Positions 11,669-22,700 of a stretch of 42,500 nucleotides of DNA are shown here, piece by piece. The notes under the pieces were generated by a model, which was given only the letters and a program-made list of their open reading frames with translations, had not been told where the DNA came from and did no database searches. Source of the stretch: Cryptococcus deneoformans JEC21 (taxonomy: Eukaryota; Basidiomycota; Tremellomycetes; Tremellales; Cryptococcaceae); contig NC_006692.1 in assembly GCF_000091045.1 (NCBI RefSeq), positions 932,221 through 974,720 on the forward strand, written 5' to 3'. The position numbers were made by a program, and so were the translations under genes. Position 1 is the stretch's first letter. Each line of letters starts with the position of its first letter.

Positions 11669-12820
11669 CTAACCTTCTTTGCTACTATCATCATACTCGC
11701 TGGCTTTCCTTTTCATCAAACTTGTGAATTTTTCCTCGTTCCCGTCTTCAGATTTACTTGCGGATGGCAAGGATGAAGAGTCAGTCTGCGACAATTGATC
11801 AACCAGCAAGTCAGCTTCGGACAAATCAATAGGTGAGAAAGGGTCTTACTAAAATAAGACTGGCGTCTCTGACATCGTTGCTGTCTTCGACATCCTCGAG
11901 CCTTGTCTCAAAATCGGCTATTCTTCCTCGTTCAACATCAAGGTCGAATTGGAGAGAAGCGATTGTTTGCTGAGATTGTGTCATGCTGGCGACAAGGAAG
12001 GAGACTGGTACAGGAATTGTCAGCAGGGAATGTCGTGCCAGGACCAATTAAAAATGGCCCACTTTGCTCTGATTGCTGAGAAATTTGTTGTTTCAACTGG
12101 TCAATTTGAGTTTGTTGATCGCCGACCAGCCCTCCCAGCTCTATTTACAACAACGACTCGTTAGATTTTTTTTCCCAAGGATACTTGTTTTGGCTCTTTA
12201 CCTTGAAGACCTTGCACTCCGTTTTGCCGTGTCTCCTCATCCTCGTCATTCGCTTCTGCTTCCTCGATACCGGTCAATGTTATTTCACCGCTCATCATAC
12301 TCCTTTCCCATTCCATTGCTGCATCCATCTTTCGTTTCAGGGCCGGTACTGGGGGGCTTTTGACCAAAGCGGAAGGTGATTCTGCTGTCCTTGGTGGGGT
12401 ATCTACGGTTTGAGAGAATTTGCTGTAGTAGTGCGCTTCAAGTTTCGTTAAGCGATTGTCCAGAGAAGAGACTATTACACATGTATAAGTAAGGCGTGAT
12501 AGTCCCATACTATACACAACATTTGACATACTTTTATCCCTGTTGACCTGGGCATTGCAGTCCACTCTCTTTTCCAGCCCCTTGATCTTCTTCTCCATGA
12601 GATCATCCTTTTTTGCGACTTTGATCGTTTGATCCTTGGCAGGGGGATGATTGCTCTTGTTTGCCGAGTCGTCGAGGAGAGCCATGCCCTTGATGCCGAG
12701 GGGGCCCTTAATGCCGAGGGGAGCCGTATCCGGGCATGCAGTTCTGGGAATGGATGACTTGGATAAGCTTCTTGTGGACATGGGGTTGGGCAGTGGTCTG
12801 GTGTTTTCCTTGGAGGGCAT
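11669..12820 (-). CDS. small coiled-coil protein, function unknown, five exons
   Basis: Exons on the minus strand: 12820-12532, 12471-12202, 12140-12063, 12004-11850, 11785-11669; total 909 nt, 302 aa. The N-terminus is basic and Pro/Ser-rich with a duplicated P-L-G-I-K-G. The centre (from K-D-D-L-M-E-K-K-I-K-G-L-E-K-R-V) and the C-terminal half (Q-T-Q-I-D-Q-L-K-Q-Q-I, then D-F-E-T-R-L-E-D-V-E) are heptad-like coiled coil. The tail is acidic and Ser-rich. Intron 1 is 60 nt, so the unspliced frame stays open through it; its GTATGT donor and TAATAG acceptor argue it is removed. An upstream in-frame ATG at 12874 is possible, but 12820 gives the better defined start. No family recognised. It shares a 298-bp divergent promoter with the dioxygenase-like gene. 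Confidence 0.6.
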
Positions 12821-13118
12821 GGCGTGGGCGAGCGGTGGATACCTGTTCGTATAAGCCTGCGTGAAACGAAACAATCAAGGTGAAGATGTTTGTTTACATG
12901 GTTCCTGGACAGGTGGGCGGCCCGGTGAGCGGCGAGGGCCGCCGTGTTCGGCCGGCGGGCGGGGGGAGATGGGTGCGCAGTGTCTGCGGAATGGACAATT
13001 TTATCGTCTCCCGGCGTAGTTTTTCCTCAGCAGGCCGCCGCAGCCCCGTTCCCATGCACTGTTTCCTATATATTCTCCCCCCCCCTTTCCCCCCCCCCAG
13101 GCTTTCCCACTCATCATT
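12821..13118. promoter_or_regulatory. divergent promoter with C-runs
   Basis: 298 bp between the coiled-coil gene (-) and the dioxygenase-like gene (+). It is GC-rich, with two long C-tracts (13076-13098) ending in CCAG just before the ATG at 13119, which could be an intron acceptor in the 5' UTR or a pyrimidine-rich promoter tract. Confidence 0.4.
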
Positions 13119-14271
13119 ATGCGTTCTCTCGCCATCCTTCCCCTTGTCACCGCCGTCGCCATGGCAGACAGGCTCCTCAACCCCGCTCCCCAGGTATTCT
13201 TCCCGGACCCCGACGATGCCCTTCACCCAGATTGGCCACACAGACAGTCCGCGCTTGGCTGGGATACCTTGGGCCGCATAAACGGCGATGTCGCCATTGG
13301 AGGCGGTGTCGGCTCTTGTGGAGGTGTCTGCGTCTTGACTCCAGAGGTCATGGAGGTTGGTACACTGGGATAAAACGAGTCGTGTGTGCATTGTGGAAGC
13401 TGACTACCTATCATTACCAAAGGGTCCATTCTATCTTGATTACCATATCGAACGCAGCAACGTAAGATGACGCCCCTGTGGTACTCGGGCGAAGCATGAT
13501 ACTGACGAGAACTATGACAAAAGATCACCGAGGGTTTGCCCGGTATCCCACTGACCCTCGTCTTCCACGTCTTCTCCGTCTCTTCTCACCTTTCCGACCC
13601 TACTCTCCCGCACTCCACATGCGAGCCTCTTCCCAGCGCTTGGATTGACATTTGGTCATGTGACGCTGTAGATGGCGTCTATTCTGGGTATGGTAAAGCT
13701 GCAGAAGGGCCAGGACCTGGTGGACCTGGTGGACCAGGCGGACCAGGCGGGCCACGCAAGGGACCCCATGGCCCAGGCGGACCGGGCGATCATGACCGTC
13801 CTATGCATCAAGAGCCTATCAATGTGGGTTTGCCCCATCTGGTTTCTATTATTTATACGAAAAGACGCGTGCTCAAATGTTTCTTTTTAGAACTCGACCT
13901 TTCTTCGAGGTTTCCAACAGACCAACGAAGACGGCATCGCCACGTTCCACACTATTTACCCCGGATGGTACCCTGGGCGTACTGTCCATCTCCACCTCAA
14001 GACGCATCCCCCATCTTGGGGCCACCACCCCGATTCATCCAACGCGACGCATGCGCATACTACGCAAATCTTCTTCCCTCAAGAAATGAACGACCGCGTG
14101 GCCAAGCACCCTGTGTACGCCCCGAATGGGGCCAGCAGGGTTCCCAATGACAGGGACGGGTTGTTTAATGAAATGAAGGGGGCGAGTATGGCCAAGATTG
14201 AGTATGCTGGGGAAGATTTGGATGAGGGTATTATTGCGCATGTGGGTTTAGGAATTGATAAATGGTGGTAA
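13119..14271 (+). CDS. secreted intradiol ring-cleavage dioxygenase-like protein
   Basis: Four exons: 13119-13355, 13423-13461, 13524-13823, 13891-14271; 957 nt, 318 aa. The N-terminus M-R-S-L-A-I-L-P-L-V-T-A-V-A-M-A looks like a secretion signal. Family landmarks follow: C-V-L-T-P-E-V-M-E-G-P-F-Y, G-I-P-L-T-L-V-F-H-V, A-W-I-D-I-W-S-C-D-A-x-D-G-V-Y, and Y-P-G-W-Y-P-G-R-T-V-H-L-H. In this family two Tyr and two His bind non-haem Fe(III), and a candidate Tyr pair and the H-x-H are present. Fungal secreted members are thought to act on catechols or related aromatics. A collagen-like Gly-Pro-rich insertion, roughly residues 140-170, sits between the D-G-V-Y-S-G-Y segment and the second iron-binding half. 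Exon 2 is only 39 nt and encodes the conserved G-P-F-Y segment. Confidence 0.88.
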
Positions 14272-14464
14272 ATAGAAAAGCCAAATGCTTTTGCGTAATA
14301 AATGTATCGAAAGAGCCGTTCTAATTATCTGTTTTTATTTTAATTTATTTTTTAATTTCCATACCGTACGATGAATTGTCATGCTGCTGTCAAAAACTTT
14401 TCAAACCGACTAGAAGATAACAACAAGGAACAAGAATGAAATGCAAAGGAAAAAAGGGGTATGC

Positions 14465-15487
14465 TCAAAACTCGACCTCTTCCCAATTGTTAAACTCGAA
14501 TCCATCCTCCAACGACTCGTTTTCCGCTTCAAACTTGGTCTCCTCTTCGCCGTCGACGTCCATGTCTCCCCACCTTTGTAAACCAATGACTGGGGCACTT
14601 GCTGCCTTTTGCCAACCAAGTTTCCTTTTTCCGACAGGCAACCCCTTGAATGGCCTAGCAGCTGTGGTCGTGACATCGGGGACGTCGGCGCTGCTGCTTG
14701 ACCCGGGGAGGGGACCGAAAAGCTCGGGATGCGTGATTGCAGGGGAGGTGAATACGGGCGGGAAGACGGACTCGACGGTGTTAAAGGTCACAGACGGCCG
14801 AAGCTCGTCTTCCTCATCTTGGTCGATATCGTCGGTTTCTGTATCGCTGCCATCCGGCTCGGCCGGGGAAGACCTCCTCTTCCGCGAGGGGACAAGCGTC
14901 GCGTCTTCACTCTTTGTACCTTTTCCAAAGCCGACTTTAGCCTTGAGACTCGCTTGCTGGAAAACCTCCTCGACCTCGCCGTCGGGACCGAATACGAGTC
15001 TCCTCGTCCTCTTGTGCTCCTCGGCGCCTTCCAACGCGAGGGCATCGACATCAGACGATGTCGAGGATGTAGAGCCAAAGGGCTGGAGCTCTCGCGCACG
15101 CATGAGTTCCTTGTTGATCACGCCTCGTGCATGCTGCATGGCATCGTGCGTCGAGGTGAAGCTGGACGCTGGAGGCGCAGCAGAGCTGCCAATGACGAGG
15201 TTCGGGACGGACTGGGTCCTGTCAAAGCTTCGATGGCCCCGTGCAACACCTGGCACAAGGCGTCAGTGATTAGCCTTGGCTTGGGCACATGGAAACTCAC
15301 TCTCACGGCCGCGGCGTCCTACGTTCTGCAAGGCCATCTGCACGTCGAGAGGAATGCCGTGCTTGGCTGCGTAGATGTCTGCGGTGGTGGGAAGCGAGTT
15401 TGCTGGGCGGAGCTGTGTGCGCTTTGGCGGGCGCGCTGGCATGAGGAAGCCATCGCTGTCCCGCTGTGGCTGTGGCTGGGGGGGCAT
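14465..15487 (-). CDS. acidic Ser-rich protein, function unknown
   Basis: Two exons, 15487-15301 and 15249-14465; 972 nt, 323 aa. The N-terminus carries D-S-D-G-F-L-M-P-A-R-P-P-K-R. The splice joins G-R-R-G-R-E to S-V-A-R-G-H-R-S-F-D-R-T-Q. A basic R-K-R-R is followed by an acidic tract (D-G-S-D-T-E-T-D-D), suggesting a nuclear protein. The C-terminus contains R-W-G-D-M-D-V-D-G-E-E-E and ends N-N-W-E-E-V-E-F. No catalytic motif is visible and I do not recognise a family. The long plus-strand frame over 14436-15269 is its antisense shadow. It starts 193 bp from the AMMECR1 start codon on the other strand. Confidence 0.65.
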
Positions 15488-15680
15488 GGCGGGGGAGGGG
15501 GGAGCGGGACAAGGCGGGGAGCGTTGGAGAAGGGCAACAGCGATGCCCGGCGCGTCGCGTCGCGTGGGCAGAAATGACACGTGGGAGGCGAGGAGGGCGG
15601 GGATCGCCGCCTGGCTGTGGGAGTGGCTTATGAATGATCGCCGAGTTGTGCCACCCGTCTTTTCGCTGTCCGCTGCCCCG
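15488..15680. promoter_or_regulatory. short bidirectional promoter
   Basis: Only 193 bp separate the start codons of the acidic protein gene (-) and the AMMECR1-domain gene (+). The segment is GC-rich. Both 5' UTRs and promoters must lie in it or overlap the genes. Confidence 0.5.
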
Positions 15681-16484
15681 ATGTCCCCCGCCGCCCTCGT
15701 CCCCATATGCACCCCGCTCCACCCCATCTGGGCATTCGACGTCCTCGCAGCGCATCTCCAGCACGGAACCCCGGCGGACCCGCCCTTCCACAATCCCCAC
15801 GACAGCTAGTCAGTGCACCCCGTCTCGTCCCATGCTGAGCTGACGGCACACAGCGCCCTCTTTGTATCCTGGCATGTCGCCAAACCAGGCCGCAGACACG
15901 TCTTGAGGGGATGTATAGGCAACTTTTTGCCGATGCCCCTTGCGGAAGGGCTTAAAGACTACGCCTTGATCAGGTGATTGGCCGCGTTCTTGATCATATA
16001 TATATCACACACTGACGCATTCGTCAGTGCCCTCAAGGACCACCGATTTTCGCCCATCAAAGCGGCCGAGCTGCCCACGCTTCTTTGCGAGTAAGCCATC
16101 GCTCGATCTCCATCACTTCCATCCTATTGACTTTTGCATTGCTCCAGCGTTTCCCTCTTGACCCCGTTCATATCCATCGCCGACCCGCTTGATTGGACAC
16201 CAGGTGAACATGGCATCCACATCACCTTTACTCACCCTACCGACCATACCCGCAGCTACTCTGCCACTTATCTCCCACATATTTGTCCCGAGCAAGGATG
16301 GACCAAGGAAGAGACCGTCTTGTCGGCCATATCCAAAGCCGGCTACAAGGGCAAAGTGAAAGTGGGCGATAGAGTGTGGAAGAGGTTGCACGTCAAGATC
16401 TACGGCAGCGTCAAGGTGGAAGCCAGTTGGCAAGATTATGTCGAATGGAAACAATCAATGAGCGAGAATGTAAATGCTGAGTAG
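15681..16484 (+). CDS. AMMECR1-domain protein
   Basis: Four exons: 15681-15808, 15854-15973, 16028-16090, 16148-16484; 648 nt, 215 aa. Nearly the whole protein is the AMMECR1 domain: F-D-V-L-A-A-H-L, Y-A-L-F-V-S-W, V-L-R-G-C-I-G-N-F, L-K-D-Y-A-L-I-S-A-L-K-D-x-R-F, C-D-V-S-L-L-T-P-F, L-D-W-T-P-G-x-H-G-I-H-I-T-F, and C-P-E-Q-G-W-T-K-E-E-T-V. The invariant L-R-G-C-I-G hexapeptide is intact. Members are conserved from archaea to humans and the biochemical role is not settled, though the fold suggests a nucleotide or small-molecule binding enzyme. The ATG at 15681 fits the usual N-terminal boundary. Confidence 0.93.
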
Positions 16485-16940
16485 ATGGTATTACTACTGT
16501 ATTTAGAACTTTGTAAAGTGCTAGATTCCTGGTATATAAACTTGTCTTGTTGAATCATTACTGCATGTAATATTAAAATCACAGTTTCTCCACATCCTGT
16601 GTTTCTCGTATAGGGATGGAAGGCAAGCTATCGGCCAAGACCACCTAACCATCTCAAATTCTTTCTTTTTTAAAACCGTAGGAAGAACAGCTACATTACC
16701 GGAACCACGCCATTTCTCCAAAGACCAACGCCTGGCCTGAGAACAAGGCGCCCAGAACGAACGATAATTAGATTTATTTATTGTTTTGCGAGGCGGCGAT
16801 AACCGATCCGATCTTTGACAACAAACATTTTACTTCCGTCGCTCCGCGACAAGAAGAACGTAACGCATTTGTTGCGACTAGCGTTGCGAGACAGAGCATA
16901 TATCGTCGCAACATCGTTTTTTCTCCTAGTGTGGGACGAA
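16485..16940. other. intergenic, promoter of the THO subunit gene
   Basis: 456 bp. A TATATAAACT element at about 16532 lies just after the AMMECR1 gene. The frame leading into the THO subunit is open back to a TAA at 16800-16802 but has no ATG before 16941. No other gene seen. Confidence 0.4.
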
Positions 16941-19614
16941 ATGGCAATCCATCAACCCCTTCTTGAACCTCTCAACTCTATAGTATCGGCATACCCTCCG
17001 CAACGGTCAAAACCTGTGCCTATCCCCGCTTCCGAGCTCGATACCAAACTGTCGCAAGCATGGGAGACGTACTCGAATGATCCTAGCCTGATCAATGGCA
17101 TGGCAAAGAATCCGGATCTTATCAGAGGAGTGCTGGAACTCGTCGGAAGAGAGCTTGTTGTCCTGAGCGTTATTAATGGCCAAGTAAGTGAATAGACTGT
17201 GACGATTGAAATAATGTGCCAATGACTTATATATAAAATGTGTCGTTTGCAACAGCTGAGTGAGCCAGATGAGACTGCCAATGAAAAGGAAAAGGTTGTT
17301 TTCCAGACGGCCCTTAAGGATAGGCTGGATATCATCTTGACTTTGTACGAGACTGTGCACAAGGCTTTCCAAGGTTTGTTACGTTTTTTTTTCTTACTTT
17401 TTTTTTGGTGGTGGTTAATACAGACCGCCTGTACAGAAATACCATTCCTCGAGCCAGGAGCTCTTTTCATCCCTCTCCTTGAAGAGCTTGTCGAGCTTCT
17501 CTCTGTTGGCACATGGCGGAGTCTCTGGTCTTACGTGGAATCCCGGTCCAAGCGGTTCACCAAAGACATGCCTGCCTCCCGAGGAAAGGCTTTGCCTCTT
17601 TTGAGAACTATCAATGCCTTTCTGAGATTCCTGCCCCGAACTCCGGAAGATTTGGTGTTCAGAGGAAGAATACATCAGTTTGCGAGCTCGGTTTTCAGTG
17701 TGGCGGACAAGAGCGCGATCAATATGAGAGGCGATTATTCAGAAGTGAAGACAGTTTGGGAAGAGGAGCCAGAGATGGAGAAGATCAAGGTGGAGGAAAA
17801 GGAGGAGAACAAGGAAGGAAAGATGGATGAAAGGGCTGAAGAAGGGGGCAAGAAGGATGGCGATGTGGAAATGGAAGATGCCGAGAAGAAGGACGAACAC
17901 ACAGAGCATTCATCCAACCAACCAGCAGATCAATCCATGGAGCAGCCAACAGAGGACGAGCCTCCATTGACACCGGCTGCGCTACAGGAACCCGACTTTT
18001 ACTCCACACTCTGGTCACTCCAACAGTATTTCTCCCATCCACCTTCTCTTGACGGCCCAGCAGTAGGCTCACCGCCCAAAACACCTTTCCAAACCTTTCG
18101 TGAAAAATCAGACTTTGTCCTCCCCCAGTTATTTGAGCAAACGAGGAAGGAAAAGGCAATGGCAGGTACGGACGATGGGTTGGGGAAGAAGAGGAAACGG
18201 CAAGTCATGGAAGGACAGGATACAGGAGGCTTCTTCCACCCTAGGTTCCTGACAGGAAAGAGGCTTTTTGAGTATGAGCTCGCCGACTCCTCATTCCGTC
18301 GCCAAATACTTGTGCAGTATTTCATTCTCTTCCAATTCCTTCTCAACCTCACCCCGGCCCACGCTGGCAAGCAAGCCTTTACGGGTGGTATGCCGAGGAC
18401 GTTTATGCTGGAGCAGGCGGACGAGCAGTGGGTGAAGAGTAAAATCGGGGGCATCAAGGAAGAATTGAAGAACATAGTTGGGGGAGCCAGTTTTGAAGAT
18501 ACCGTGTTTAGTATCATTAGACAAGAAGCACATTACGTCGGTCTTTCTCATCGTTCCGCCTCATTTTCATCAAGACAAAACTGACCAGCGAGAACATAGG
18601 TTCAATGGAAGAATGAAGGATGTCCAGAAGGCTCTTTCGAGATCCCCGCACTTGATCCCGACTCTGCTTCCGAGCCAGCGCAAGCATGGGCAAAGCGCCT
18701 CAACCCGCCTGCGCCATACAACTTCAAGGTCGGCTCACGCCCATTATCTATGCTGTGGAACAATGGGTTCACCAATATTAATCAGCTGAAGAGACGAGAA
18801 AAGTGAGTTTTTTTTTTTCACTTTTTTTCTCGCTTTGATAATCATATGCTGAAAGGCTGACTTTGGCTGTTTAGGGCGACGACGGTGGAAGCGCTTGACG
18901 AAGAAATCAAAAGGATTGAAGAGGATGAGGAAGATGATAAGGCCATGGGTCAAGGCACACCCGAAAAGCTTGCCGCCAACAAAGAAGTAAGTTTTCATAC
19001 AGTCATTGTAATAAAAACAAAATGGATGTCTACTAAATTTTACTTTATAGCGCAAGACAACATCTACTTGGCGCGCCCTTCGTCTCGCTTCTCATACATC
19101 ACTAAAATTCTTCCCCAGCCTAAAAGAAAAGCGAGACGTCCATCTGTTGCTCTCTACAATCAAGAAGGCTCAGGAACCCAAAGGTTTCGCGCGCAAGGAA
19201 GCCGGAGAGGGTGAGAAGGAAGGAGGCGAAGGCGAGAATGAAAATCCTGGAGAGGGCGGCGAGTTGGAAGATGAGGATGTGCAGGAATTGAAAAAGGAAA
19301 AAGAAGGGGAAGAGAACGAGGAGAAAGAAAAGGAGGATACTGAGAATGCGGAAGAAAAAGGCCCGGCCGAATTAGAAAAGGTAGAGGAAGAGGTAAAGGA
19401 GGAGCCGATTGTTGACGGAACAAAAGTACAAGAAGTGGGTGAAGAAAAAGAAGAGGAATCCGACGATAAGGGGTCAGCAGAGGATGTCGAGATGGCCGAG
19501 AAGGAGGAACAAAACGTGAGTCTTATTTTCAATTCTTCCTTCAGCCATGTCATCTGACCACATTGACAGGTCGAGTCAAAGGCGTATGATGAAGTAGAAG
19601 CAACTGTAGTTTAA
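16941..19614 (+). CDS. HPR1: THO complex subunit 1 (Hpr1/THOC1)
   Basis: Seven exons: 16941-17183, 17256-17373, 17437-18536, 18600-18802, 18875-18986, 19051-19515, 19570-19614; 2286 nt, 761 aa. THOC1 family segments: I-P-F-L-E-P-G-A-L-F-I-P-L-L-E-E-L, W-S-Y-V-E-S-R, L-L-R-T-I-N-A-F-L-R-F-L, F-R-G-R-I-H-Q-F-A-S-S-V-F, S-A-I-N-M-R-G-D-Y, F-L-T-G-K-R-L-F-E-Y-E-L, and V-Q-W-K-N-E-G-C-P. THO couples transcription elongation to mRNP packaging and export in the nucleus and limits R-loops. A Lys/Glu-rich acidic insertion (about residues 265-340) and a very acidic C-terminal tail (about 120 residues, mostly E/K) are present. No death domain, as found in animal THOC1, is apparent. Intron 2 uses the second of two nearby CAG acceptors; the first would hit a stop. 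Confidence 0.9.
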
Positions 19615-19782
19615 ATCATCTGACATGTATTCCAAGATTTAACACGAAATATCTCTAATGTCCATCAAGGATTTGTATTATGTCAACGAACAGTATGAAA
19701 TATACTATTGGGTTTTAGGTTCAGTATTCACCAGAAGAAAATTATGACAATGGGTCCTTCCCTCTTACGTCCATCGTAAACA

Positions 19783-22700
19783 TCATACAGCTTCTATAAG
19801 CAAAGCCCTAGCTCTCCTCGCTTTCTCTTTCCTCTTCCTCGCACATGTCTTTCCGCTGCTCTGACCTCCCGTCACAACCGCTTTCTGGGTACTTGCGCTT
19901 TCCAGCGAGTAACTCGCGCCACTTACAAGCGAAGATGCAGTGCGGATAATTTCCGAAATAGATGCGCTGCTGTTTCTATTGTTGCTGAGAGCTTGAGCCC
20001 AAGGTGACATGCTAGTAGGCTCGGCCCCAGGGGAACCTGATTTTGTATACGTGTCGTCGCCTTTGGAAAACCTGTATACAGACGAAAGAGGAGAGCTGTC
20101 GAACGAGATTGCAGAAGTTTCCACGGCAATGATTTGGGAAATCATGTCATTGACAGCTGTATCACTCTGGTGGTGTGAGTGACCACTGGCGCTTACCATT
20201 GCGCTTTCACCAGTGATGGTAAAGTTTGCTTGGTAAGAAGTCGCTGACAGACTTTGACGTTTGTCATCCGACGATTCTCGCCCAAAAGAATCATTGGAAC
20301 TGGTGCTGTTTGACAATATGCTAAATATCGTCGGTGCAGCAGACACCTTGGAGCCTTCGCTCTCTCCCCCTACAGTGGCTTTGGCTTGAGAAGCCGACCA
20401 TCGCTGGTCAGTGTAGGAGGCGCTGACGATACTTGAACTTTGCGTGGGAGAGGTGGTTATATAGTCAACAGTGACACTCGCAGTGTTCTCGCCGGCGCCA
20501 CTTCTTTGGTTGTTGTCTTTGCTTGTTTCCTCTGTACTCGCGCTGGCCGACGAGTAGGTACCATAATTGTCTTCGCCAGATCGGTTACTGTCGCTTGTCT
20601 CCCTTGCTTCTTCCGAACTCGTGGGTGCACCCGGACTGACGCTTTCATTCACTGAACTAACCCAACTACCATTGTTACCATCTGCTAAGAAGGCACTGCT
20701 TGTGCGTGCAGCCGAAGCAGCGACCACTTCAGACGCACTTGTGCTCGTTGCATCAGTGCCTTCAATGTTTTCAACAGCAGCAGTCTCGGCCCACGCGCTA
20801 TTCTCAGCCGCCGGGCTATCAGTCGTCGAAGTAGAACTGAATTGCACAGCTATCATGGCATCGGCACCAGCTTCGGTGAACTGTCCAATGGTCATTCCTC
20901 CGACAGTAAAGACAAATGGCTCGTCTGAGCTTGCAGAGCTGGAAGATGCAGGCATAATGAAGGCTGCGTATGTTGTCGGCTGGTGGGAAGAGGTAGGCGT
21001 GGTAAATTGTTCAGTGGAGACATCGGACGAGCTCGGCTCAAAATATTGGGATTGAGACTGATCGGTCTCGGATGGGCTGCCATTGTCGTCGCTACCGCTG
21101 GGGGAGATTTTGCTTTCGAACGATGATGCAGAAGAGGATGATGATCCAGCTTCGTTGACGTCAGTTTGCGAGGATGACGCTTGAGCGGTGGATGAAGGCC
21201 TAGCGTCAAGGGCAGTGACGGTGACACCTCCATCTGAGCTATCAGAGCTATTCGAAGAGATGAGATAAGTGTTTGACACTATAGCGGCTGATGCGCTGGT
21301 TGGTGCACTCAGCGACTGCGAAGGAGAAGTCTGCGGTACTTCCTCAGAATCGCTCAAATTATCATCGTTACTACTTTCGTAGGCGGTGTCGGTAAGGTAC
21401 GCCGAACTCGAAAGACTGGCCGTAGCCACTTGATAAGTTGAGGCATCATAAGAGGTGACACGTTGATTTTCTGATTGAACAACTGACGGAGATGCCTTCA
21501 AACTAGCGCTAGTCTGTACAGCAATGACACTGGTGTTATCGTAATCGCCATTATCGGAGGAGTAATCATTCCCATCAGTGGTAGAGAAGGAAGCGCTGTC
21601 AGAAGATTGAATCAATGTAGGTGTAGAGTCTTCCGGGTGACTAGAGCTAGCCTGATAAGCAGAAGTAGGATCGGAGGCGTACGAAGAGTCGGCCCTGGTA
21701 GGTTGTTCATTACTTTCCGATCGATAAGACGACCCTGAGGGCTGAGCTGATGATTGAAACTGACCAGATGTTTGAGGTTGGTCAGATGTTTGGGGCTGCG
21801 CAGAAGTCTGAGGCTGGCCAGAAGTTTGAGGTTGAGCAGAGGTCTCTGGCTGAGCAGAAATTTGAGCTTCAACTGTTGTCTCTTGTTGGGTAGACGAGAG
21901 TTGCTGAACTGTATCAGAGATTGGTTGAGGGGCAGGCGAGCTGGTTTGTACCGCCACCGGCTGGCCTGAAGATTCAAAGTTCGCCTGGTCCGAGTCGCTC
22001 TCCGAGGAAGTAGGCGAGCCGGAGCTGCCCACTTCGTGGAAAGTGGTCGAAGACGTCGTAAGAACGTCAACCACTTCTGAAACACTAGAAGGCTCTACAG
22101 CAGTAAGCGAAGGGGTAGCGGAATAGCTAAGTTGGTCGCTAATGACCGACTTAGGGGAAGTGACAACTGCTTTAGTTTGCGAAGCCTCATTTATAGTGGA
22201 GCTAGGAGAGGGAGAGAGAGGGCTGGAAGTCTGGACTGCCAATTGATCGGTACTTGAGGGAGCCTCCGAGGTCTCTGCTGCAGCAGAAGTCTCAGGCACA
22301 GCCGATGTGATACGGTAAACTGAAGTGACAGGAGCAGCTGAGGTCTTGGCAGCTGCAGAAGTCATTAGGATGGTAGAGCTGGCCGGCGCGGCAACCGAGG
22401 TAACATCGGCAACAGTGCTTTCGACAACATCATCGTTGTTTCCACCGGAAGCTTTGGCACCAGAGGTCAGAGTAATGGTTTGATCCCAGACTGAAGCTCC
22501 AGCGGCGTTAGATGATGGGTCAGGCAGCACGAGCCCTGATGGAAGGAGCGTTTCGGATGATCCACTGATCGTCCATATATCAGCATTTAAATGTCTGGCT
22601 TTCATTTAAAAGGTCACTTGCCAGGTTATAGTAGCATAGGTGGTAGGATCGAGTAGATTCCCGCCAGCAGTGTTGTCGTACAGCGTACCAGCACTGTCGT

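Noticed and set aside
12894..13528. Minus-strand frames of 165 and 101 codons over the dioxygenase-like gene
   Set aside because: They are shadows of the intradiol-dioxygenase-like exons and cross its conserved introns.
14436..15577. Plus-strand open frames of 277 and 282 codons
   Set aside because: They lie antisense to the two-exon gene at 14465-15487, whose splice sites, start and composition are more convincing. High GC content makes long antisense frames common here.
21612..22085. 157-codon minus-strand frame with Arg/Leu/Gln-rich repeats
   Set aside because: An alternative frame of the Ser/Thr-rich repeat region; periodic DNA produces periodic proteins in all frames.
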